DNA from: Muribaculaceae bacterium
Lineage (GTDB): Bacteria; Pseudomonadota; Alphaproteobacteria; Rs-D84
Length of the DNA: 24,054 nucleotides
NCBI GenBank assembly: GCA_023665245.1
Contig: JAMPEH010000022.1
Coordinates: forward strand, 1 to 24,054
Reading direction: 5' to 3'
Position 1 is the stretch's first letter. Every line of letters starts with the position of its first letter. The notes under the pieces were generated by a model. It made no database searches. It had not been told where the DNA came from and saw only the letters and a program-made list of their open reading frames with translations. Of the stretch, positions 1 through 6,800 are shown piece by piece. The translations under genes were made by a program, and so were the position numbers.

Positions 1-116
1 ATTCTGTTTCATAGCTACATTTTTTTTAAGAACACATACTAAGATAGCTAAGTTCTATAATCCGCAAAACGAAATGTTAGGGGGATTTAAATCGAAGCGT
101 TTTATTTTTTAAAACG

Positions 117-143
117 AAGCGTACCTTCAGGTATGCTTTTTTT
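117..143 (+). terminator. Rho-independent terminator, rightward
   Basis: AAGCGTACC, loop TTCA, GGTATGCTT form a 9-bp stem with one G-T pair, followed by a run of seven T (137-143). This is the classic form for transcripts coming from the left of the window. On the minus strand the same stem is followed only by TTCGTTTT, so leftward termination there would be weaker. Confidence 0.6.
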
Positions 144-175
144 ATTTTCTGTTTTCAAGAATTTTTTTTAAAATT

Positions 176-209
176 GGCATCCACCTAATTTCGCAATCGG
201 GTGGATGCC
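176..209 (-). terminator. Hairpin downstream of the tail operon, likely terminator
   Basis: GGCATCCACC (176-185) and GGTGGATGCC (200-209) form a perfect 10-bp stem with a 14-nt loop. It lies about 80 nt after the last stop codon of the leftward tail operon. The T-run behind it on the minus strand is short (AATTTT), so it may act as an mRNA-stabilising 3' end as much as a terminator. Confidence 0.5.
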
Positions 210-291
210 TATTCACATTTTCAGTTCTAACCTAAATAAACCAATTGTATCATGAAACTTATGTCGTGTGTGTCATATTGTCGTTGCTGTG

Positions 292-855
292 TCAGAAGAA
301 GTCGTAGAGGTTGATGCCCTCGGAGGGGGCGGCGTGGCCTGTGCGGCGGTGGTAGAGGACGGGGATTATCCTCTCGTACCACCGTGCGTCCCCGGCCATG
401 GAGCTGCAATGCTGGTACAGCGGCAGCTCGCCGCCCTGCTCGGCGCGGAATGTGTAGAGCCTGCGCCACGGGCGTTTGCTGTAGCCGCCGAAGAAGCGCA
501 GCCCCGGGTATTTCTGCTCAAGCTCGACGCACAGTGCGCGGAATGCCTTCTCGGGGACTTCGCCGGAGCGTTCGAGGATGATGCGCACGTATGTGCCGCA
601 GGGGAGGACATTGATGTAGTCGAGTATGCCTGACCCTGTATGGAAGGAGACCGCCCCGTGGGCGAAGTGCCATTGGCCGTCCCAGCCGAGATACACCCGG
701 ATGTCGACCGCACGCGCCCCTGCGTCGAGCTGTTCAAGCAGCGTGAGCCTCTGGCACCTCGCAAAGGCCCTTAGCGGCCACGCCCACCAGTGCAGCGGCC
801 TCAGGTAGCTCATGGTGTTGTGCGAGCCGATGATGATTGTTTCGTTGTCTGTCAT
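292..855 (-). CDS. PI-PLC X-domain-like phosphodiesterase
   Basis: A 187-aa protein resembling bacterial phosphatidylinositol-specific phospholipase C. That family cleaves inositol-phosphate head groups from lipids, using two histidines and an Asp-Arg pair. All are visible: H12 in GSHNTM, D51 and R53 in AVDIR, H66 in FAHG, with the usual Q-x-x-AG-x-R stretch (42-48) in front. It is shorter than the roughly 300-aa secreted bacterial enzymes and shows no signal peptide. The ATG at 855 is chosen because it sits 20 nt after the stop of the preceding fibre gene; the frame is open further upstream but would overlap that gene. It is the last gene of the tail operon, so it may be virion-associated or act on host membrane lipids late in infection. 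Substrate is inference. Confidence 0.75.
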   Translation of the reverse strand: MTDNETIIIGSHNTMSYLRPLHWWAWPLRAFARCQRLTLLEQLDAGARAVDIRVYLGWDGQWHFAHGAVSFHTGSGILDYINVLPCGTYVRIILERSGEVPEKAFRALCVELEQKYPGLRFFGGYSKRPWRRLYTFRAEQGGELPLYQHCSSMAGDARWYERIIPVLYHRRTGHAAPSEGINLYDFF

Positions 856-875
856 GTCGTATGCATAATGTTCGT

Positions 876-2294
876 TTACCAGTTTGTAAGTGCGCCTATT
901 TCTTTTAGTTTGGACATACTGAGCTTCATCGGCAGGTTCTGTCCGTTGTACACGTTTGTGGCGTCCCTGGTGCGCAGCCATATCTCGGAGTTGACTATCT
1001 GCACCTGCGACTCATAGTCCGTGCCCTCGTCCAGCACCATGTTGAACTGGTCGTGGCGGCCGTCCGAGGTGGAGTACGAGAACAGCTCGGCATGGGCGTT
1101 GCCCTTCCTGACATATATGCCGTCTGAGTTCGTTTCAATGGACGCGTTGCCATGCAGCACCTTCACCCTGTTGTCCGCGACTGTTACCGATGCGTCCCCC
1201 TGCCTGATGGTGATGTTCCCGTTCGCCACGGTAAGTTCGGTGTCGTCAGGGAGCGTAACGCTCATTCCCGTTCCATTCTTGAGGCTTGTGGCCAGTACGG
1301 AACCGGTGGAGCCGCGATGAAAATCCACAAGGAGAAGCCACGCCCCGGCAGAACCGTACGACACGACACCGGCGGCGGTAAATACATTGGTCTTACGCTG
1401 GATGATCCGGAACTCGTACTTTCCAAGCGGGCTGCCTACACCGGAGCTTTGGTAGAATGTAACATTAAATGAGATACTGCCGCATTTGTTAGCCTCGTCC
1501 CACTGCGCCGCGGTCAGATTGTTCTGAAAGCGGAAACTGTCCGAATAATACTGGATCCACAAAGTGAGGTCCGACGCATACACCTTCCCCACCGCGGCGC
1601 TCTCCACGCCCCCGGCCAGTGCGTCGAGCCGGAGGTTTATGTCGTTGACGTCATCGGCGTGCCCCTCGGCCAGTGTGTCGAGCCGCCCGTTTATGTCGAT
1701 GATGTCATCGGTATGTGCAGAGGTCAGATTTGTCAAAGAGGTTGTTTTCAGGGCGAAGCCCCTTATATTGTCTGTCATTTCAGACCTGAAGACCTCGAAG
1801 TCGGCCAACAGGCCCGACAGGCTCTCATCGAGGCCCTGCAGCTCGGCGGCCGTGGCGAAGCCGCCCTCGGGCATCACCATCACCGACGGGTCTGCGGCCG
1901 CGTCGAGCTTCACCAGCAGCACGGCGTTCATCCCGTGGGGACTCTCCGACAGGCCGAAGGCAATGACACACGCATCCGTCAGTGTGGCAATTACCAGTCC
2001 GTCGCTCTCGCGGGGCAGGTCTTTCCCCGAGGGGTCCACGAAGTGCGCCGTCACCATCTGATAGACTTTCGCAGAGCTGACGTCGAGGTCATAGCCAAGC
2101 ACCCCGGCCTTCCCCGCCGCCGCGTCGACTGATATGGTGACGTCACCGGCATAAGAGTGGGTGTCGTAAAAAAGGTTCTCCACCGTCTCCACCCTCTGTT
2201 GCATCGGGGCGAGCCTGGAGCGCAGGCGCGTCAGCGCGCCGTTCAGTGCAGAATATGTAACAAGTTGTTTATGTGGTTCCGTAGTAGTAGCCAT
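876..2294 (-). CDS. Tail fibre / receptor-binding-type protein
   Basis: A 472-aa protein placed among other tail-end genes. Its N-terminus has YSALNGALTRLRSRL, which resembles the N-terminus of the next gene upstream in the operon (2361-3044) and may be an attachment helix. At about residues 190-230 there is a tandem 18-residue repeat (DDI-x-DIN-x-RLDTLAEG / DDVNDINLRLDALAGG), heptad-like and probably a trimeric coiled coil. The C-terminal ~170 residues are rich in beta-type repeats (NGNITIRQGDASVTVADNRVKV and so on). The last ~85 residues resemble the C-terminus of the 1789-aa tail-tip protein. No enzyme motif is seen. A role in adsorption is inferred from position and repeat style. ATG start at 2294. 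Confidence 0.65.
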   Translation of the reverse strand: MATTTEPHKQLVTYSALNGALTRLRSRLAPMQQRVETVENLFYDTHSYAGDVTISVDAAAGKAGVLGYDLDVSSAKVYQMVTAHFVDPSGKDLPRESDGLVIATLTDACVIAFGLSESPHGMNAVLLVKLDAAADPSVMVMPEGGFATAAELQGLDESLSGLLADFEVFRSEMTDNIRGFALKTTSLTNLTSAHTDDIIDINGRLDTLAEGHADDVNDINLRLDALAGGVESAAVGKVYASDLTLWIQYYSDSFRFQNNLTAAQWDEANKCGSISFNVTFYQSSGVGSPLGKYEFRIIQRKTNVFTAAGVVSYGSAGAWLLLVDFHRGSTGSVLATSLKNGTGMSVTLPDDTELTVANGNITIRQGDASVTVADNRVKVLHGNASIETNSDGIYVRKGNAHAELFSYSTSDGRHDQFNMVLDEGTDYESQVQIVNSEIWLRTRDATNVYNGQNLPMKLSMSKLKEIGALTNW

Positions 2295-2327
2295 GTATCC
2301 TGTGTATTAGCGTGATTGAAAGAGACC

Positions 2328-2344
2328 CCGGGGGCGTGCCCCGG
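2328..2344 (-). other. GC-rich hairpin between two fibre genes
   Basis: CCGGGG, 5-nt loop, CCCCGG form a perfect 6-bp stem in the 66-nt gap between 2361-3044 and 876-2294. There is no T-run on either strand, so it is more likely an RNA-processing, attenuating or stabilising element than a terminator. Confidence 0.3.
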
Positions 2345-2360
2345 CGGCCTCAGATTAGCC

Positions 2361-3044
2361 TCAGCCGAAGATCTCGGTGGCCAGGGCCGTGCCGGCGGCC
2401 TCGTCCATCAGCTCAAGCGAGGAGTCGAACGCTTCGAGCGCGTCGAGGCGGTCGGTGACGGGCTTGAGGTCGACCTCGGCCTTGTACTTGCCCAGCAGCT
2501 CCCACTTGCCGTCGACATGCACGTACTCCTCGTACACGTTCTGCCCCTTGCCCGAGGCGTCGGCCACGAGGTAGATCTTGTTGTCGTCGATGCCCGAGGC
2601 GGGGAGTGAGGTCACCACCTTGTACAGCGACAGGTCGATGGTGATATCGCCCGAGCCCTTGATGCTCTGGCCGTTGACGGTCTTCAGCGCAAGGGCGTCC
2701 ACCTTGGCCTGCGCAAGGGTGCCCACGCGGTTCTCGGTGATGACGCCGGCTGTGGCGGCCGCGGCGGTGGGCACGTTCTTGATCACGCCCCACTCAACCG
2801 AGTTGGGTGATGCGTCGCCCGTGGCGCTGATCACGCCGTCGGCCGAGATGGCGATGCCCGTGCCGCCGGCCTTCACGCCGCCAAGCCTCTGAGCCGAGGC
2901 CACCGGAAGCTCGTAGGCCGGTATCTTGCCGATTTCCTCGGCGATCTTGGTGTCGGTCTCGCCCTTGGTGTAGATCTTGCTGCGGAGATAGCCCAGGGCG
3001 GCATTGAGAGCCGCCAGGGTAACAACTGAAATTTTGTTTGCCAT
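2361..3044 (-). CDS. Tail fibre-like protein
   Basis: A 227-aa protein. Its N-terminus LAALNAALGYLRSKI resembles that of the downstream fibre gene. The middle contains SAQRLGGVKAGGTGIAISADG (about residues 50-70) and LKTVNGQSIKGSGDITI (about 120-136), both phrases common in phage tail fibre and collar-region proteins. A helical segment near the C-terminus (DLKPVTDRLDALEAF) may trimerise. The end, ALATEIFG, faintly echoes the -EDIFAS and -ESLFKN ends of the two genes upstream in the operon. Its 5' leader (3045-3126) has no Shine-Dalgarno but an A- and C-rich stretch with repeated AACAACATTC. Exact function unknown; likely part of the distal tail. Confidence 0.6.
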   Translation of the reverse strand: MANKISVVTLAALNAALGYLRSKIYTKGETDTKIAEEIGKIPAYELPVASAQRLGGVKAGGTGIAISADGVISATGDASPNSVEWGVIKNVPTAAAATAGVITENRVGTLAQAKVDALALKTVNGQSIKGSGDITIDLSLYKVVTSLPASGIDDNKIYLVADASGKGQNVYEEYVHVDGKWELLGKYKAEVDLKPVTDRLDALEAFDSSLELMDEAAGTALATEIFG

Positions 3045-3126
3045 AGTTCTTTGTTTAGAAAGTTGTTGTTTGAATGTTGTTTGAAAACTGTTAGAATGTT
3101 GTTGGAATGATTCCTAAGGAAGAAGC

Positions 3127-3327
3127 CTAAGCCCCGGGCTGCGACGCGAAGATGTCCTCTATCACCTGGAGCACCTCCTCTTCCGAGGCCCCCACGAAGT
3201 CCGCGCCGCCCCCGGCGCTGTCAATGTCCGATTTCCATGCCGCGCTCGCCTTCTCGTGGTAGCGCGCCATTGCCTTCGAGAACGCATCCAGCGTTATGTG
3301 CTTCTTCTCTGCCGATGTCTCTGCCAT
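3127..3327 (-). CDS. Small tail-operon protein, unknown function
   Basis: A 66-aa protein. The ATG at 3327 (MAETSAEKK) is preferred over a TTG two codons upstream. It is hydrophilic and helical: a basic N-terminal half (KAMARYHEKASAAWKSDID), a glycine-rich hinge, then ASEEEVLQVIEDIFASQ. That acidic tail closely matches the C-terminus of the neighbouring upstream protein (ATEEEVMQAVESLFKN), so the two may bind the same partner. I do not recognise a family. Confidence 0.55.
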   Translation of the reverse strand: MAETSAEKKHITLDAFSKAMARYHEKASAAWKSDIDSAGGGADFVGASEEEVLQVIEDIFASQPGA

Positions 3328-3376
3328 AGTCAATGAAGTTTTTTAAATGGTTGATAAAAATTGAAAAATTATGTGG

Positions 3377-3880
3377 TCATTCCCTGTCGGGCTCGTTCTT
3401 GAAAAGCGACTCCACAGCCTGCATTACCTCCTCCTCCGTCGCTGCCGGGGCGCACCCGCACGCCCCCGAGCCGCCTTGCTGGCCCTGCACCAGCGGAAGC
3501 ATTATGGTCTCCTCCTCGTCGCCGCCGCGCGTCTCTCCGGCCGTAAGCACCGTGTCGAGCACCGCCGTCTGCACCGTCTGCCGCAGCCTGTCGGGATAGC
3601 TGCCGTCCAGTATCTGCGCCGTCAGCTCCGCCCTCAGCCTGCCCGGCGTCAGGCCATGGCCGTTGAACACCACGCGTATGCGCCCGTCGTCCTCCCGAAG
3701 GCAGTTGGTGCACACGCCGCCTATGCACGAGGCCGTGAACGCCCTCGCCCTTGGGAACGTCCAGAAGTCTGCCGTCCAGTCGAACTCCGGCCAGCCTATG
3801 TCGTGCCCGGCCAGGTCTCTCAGTCTCAGCACAAGGCTGAAGTCAGATTTGTAGTTTATTTCCTGCATTATGTCTGTCAT
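3377..3880 (-). CDS. Tail-operon protein, possibly baseplate/fibre adaptor
   Basis: A 167-aa protein 4 nt after the giant tail-tip gene, so probably translationally coupled to it. The N-terminal ~110 residues look like a compact beta domain (YKSDFSLVLRLRD... FDWTADFWT) with a cysteine cluster C52, C57, C60. A low-complexity Gly/Cys linker (GGSGACGCAPA) leads to the acidic helix TEEEVMQAVESLFKN, shared with the next gene. Similar proteins sit beside tail-tip genes in Bacteroides-type prophages as hypothetical proteins. Position suggests a part linking the tail tip to fibres; this is inference. Confidence 0.55.
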   Translation of the reverse strand: MTDIMQEINYKSDFSLVLRLRDLAGHDIGWPEFDWTADFWTFPRARAFTASCIGGVCTNCLREDDGRIRVVFNGHGLTPGRLRAELTAQILDGSYPDRLRQTVQTAVLDTVLTAGETRGGDEEETIMLPLVQGQQGGSGACGCAPAATEEEVMQAVESLFKNEPDRE

Positions 3881-3884
3881 TGGT

Positions 3885-6800
3885 TCATTTCAAAAATCCC
3901 TTGTCCTTAAGTGCCGCCAGGTCCAGCAACATGAAGTCCCCGTTGCGGTTCATCTCAGCCGTCCGCAGCAGTATCATCCCCTGCGTCAGCTTCACGTCCA
4001 TCTGCGAGTCCATCCCGCTGTCGAGTGTCAGCATCACCTCGTTGTGCGCATTCTGGTAGTCCCCATAGGTGTATATGCTCAGCGTCGCGTTGCCCTGCGC
4101 TATCTCCACCGCATTGTAGCTCCTCAGGCTCATACGGCAGTCACCGTTCACCAGGTTCACCTCGTCCTCCTTCACGTGCACTACGCCGCTGCCCCAGCCG
4201 CTCACAAAGCCGTCGTCGCCCAACACCGTCTTGTGGATCACTGGGGTCGCACTCCCGTGCACCGTCGTCACACACGACACCCCCGTCATGTTGGCCGCGT
4301 TGCTCACGCTCGCCGCCGATCCCTCTATCCTTATGTAGTAGCGCCATCCCTTCTCAAGCCGCAGGGCCAGTGCCGCGCGCCCGGTGAACACGTTCCCTGA
4401 GTTTGCCAGGCTCAGCGCCGACGTCGCCACCCTCTGCGCCGACCCCGTCGCCCCCTGCCTGTAGAGCACCGCACTCAGCCCCACGTCGGCCTTCATCCCG
4501 GTGCCCCACGGCGTCAGCGTAAACCGCGCCTCCACCGTCACAGACAGCCGGTAGTCATTGCCCAGCAGCCCGCTCCCTATGCTTACTGTGCCAGAGCTGC
4601 TGTAGCTCTTCAGGTAGTGCCCCGGCGTATCCGGTCTTATCCCCGTGCCGCTGTCACGCTCCGTGCAGTACAGCGCCATCGTGCCCTGCACATTCCCCTC
4701 CACCGCTATCGGCGTCAGGTTGTCAAGCCCGTTCAGATCACCCACCGGCCCGTTGCGCACCGACAGCCTCTCCCGACCGTCCGCGTCGTACAGGTGCAGT
4801 CCCCCGGCATCCAGCACCACGCCGTCGCCCACCTCCATACGCTCCGGCAGCATCCTCACCGTGTTGGCGCAGAAGTAGGCCGTGCCGTCGAGGCGTATCA
4901 TCGACGTGGCCGCGCCATCGGACGCCGATGAAGCCCTGTCGACCATCTGTCCGCCGCAGTACAGGATAGGTGCGTCGGTCTGCACCGTGCCGCTCACGTT
5001 GGTCACCGCCCCGTTCAGCCCCCCGGTCTCCGTCCATATCCCTTGGGAGTTGGTGTAGCCCACGCGCACCCGTGAGGTCATTATCACGCCGCCCTCTATC
5101 GTCGTGTTCTCCTTGAATGCCTGCATCAGGTAGTTCACATCGTGCGGCGACGGGGTCCACCCCGTCCCTGCCGTCCCTGCCTCAAGCTTCACGTTCCTCA
5201 CCTCCACCGAGTACACCGCCGTCGAGCTGTCCGTCCTCGTCTCCGACTGATCCACGTTCAGGTTGAAGTGTCCCACGGTGTACAGCCCGTCCATGTCCCA
5301 CCCGGTGTTTATCTCCGACGGCACGAAGCAGTGGCTCACCGCCATCGTGCGCCTCGCCCTCGTGGACTGCGCCGGCAGCCTTCCGCCGCCTATCAGGTTC
5401 TGGGGCCTGGCCGACGACACCCACCTGTTCAGTCCGTAGGAATACCCCAGGTTCGTCCCGGTGTATTCCACCGTCATCTCGAACGACAGCGTGTATTTCC
5501 TGTCCAGCTCCAGCCGCAGCCCCTCCTGAGCCGCGAAGAACATCTGGTAATTGATGCTCGTCGGGATATAATCGGTCTTGCTGAAGCCGTAGGGATACAT
5601 GTAGCCGTTGGTCAGGAGCACCCCCGGAGGCACGGCGGCCCCCTCGCCCAGGCTCACGTAGTCATTCGGGTCGTTCGGATAGGTCGTGGCGTTCTCATAG
5701 TGCACCCCCGCCTCCCAGTGTCTTGCGCCCTGGTTGGTGTCCCTCAGCAGGTTGATGCCGTTGCCGCCCCAGTCCTCCGCGTCCGCCAGCACCGGCACAC
5801 GCGCCTGCGCCAACAGCGTGCGCCCCGCCGTCGTGTCGCTGAACAATCCGAATATCAGCTCCGTGTCGCCTGCCGCAGGCGCTACAACGCCCGAGATGCC
5901 CGATTCCAGCGTCAGGGCGGCCCAACCGGATAATGTCCCGCCTTTGTTGCGCCTGTAATACAAGGGCCTTGCATCTGTGGCCTTTCGAGCCTCACTGCCG
6001 GTGGTCTCGTACACCGTACAGGTCAATGACGCCGGCGAAAAAGTATCGTCAGGCCCTTTTTTAATTATCTGTGCACTCGGCTCAATGGTATATACGACCG
6101 CCGCCTCTCCTGCCGCGCCTTGCTTCAGCTTGCTGAAATTGACCGTGGCCTCCGCATAGCTTCCATCACTGTCGGCCCCCCTTACAGTCACATAAGCCGT
6201 GTCCGCCGTTATCTGCGTTATATAGAGAACACCGTTGTTCAATAGCGCGGTGCAATTAGATTCCGACGTCTTGCTGTATGCAGGCTCGCCTACAAGCTTG
6301 CTTCCTTTATACAGCCTTAGCGATACCCGGGTCGTACTTCGCAAGGTGTCCGAGACACTCTGTCCGCCGTTTGCTGTTACGACACCGTTGGCATTGCACG
6401 GAATCGTCACCACGTCACGGCTCGGCACAAGCCGCAGCGCGCTCTCACCGGGTATGCCGGCCTGTCCCGGGCGCACCTTGTACACGCTCACCGCAGATAC
6501 AAGCGTCGCCACCTCCCGGCCGTTCTCATACACCGTGACGCCACATGTCGCCGTAGCCGTGTCCGCCGGCATCGCCGACCCGTCAGACAGTCTGAACCTC
6601 ACACCCGGTGATGCCGTATCCCTGTAGAACGAAAGCCCCGTCCCTGCAGGCGTCCCTGCTTCATAGCCGTTGACCCTGCCTTGTGTCATCATTTGGTTGC
6701 CCTTGTACACTGTCACCTCCACGGCCGGCATGGCTTCATCCTGCGATATGTCACCGTCGGCATTGCACGGCACAGCCAGCGCGCCCGGTGTCAGCTCCAT

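Larger units (their letters stand above)
1..291. other. Non-coding left flank of the tail operon
   Basis: AT-rich stretch with no convincing gene. It holds two hairpins, listed separately, and a short direct repeat CGAAGCG at about 94-100 and 115-121, between which CGTTTTA and TAAAACG form an inverted repeat. It probably separates the leftward tail operon from whatever lies to the left. Confidence 0.6.

Noticed and set aside
3045..3126. Leader with repeated AACAACATTC as a regulatory array
   Set aside because: The copies are short and irregular; more likely an A/C-rich initiation leader.
3127..3333. TTG start for the 66-aa tail protein
   Set aside because: An ATG two codons later is the simpler choice.
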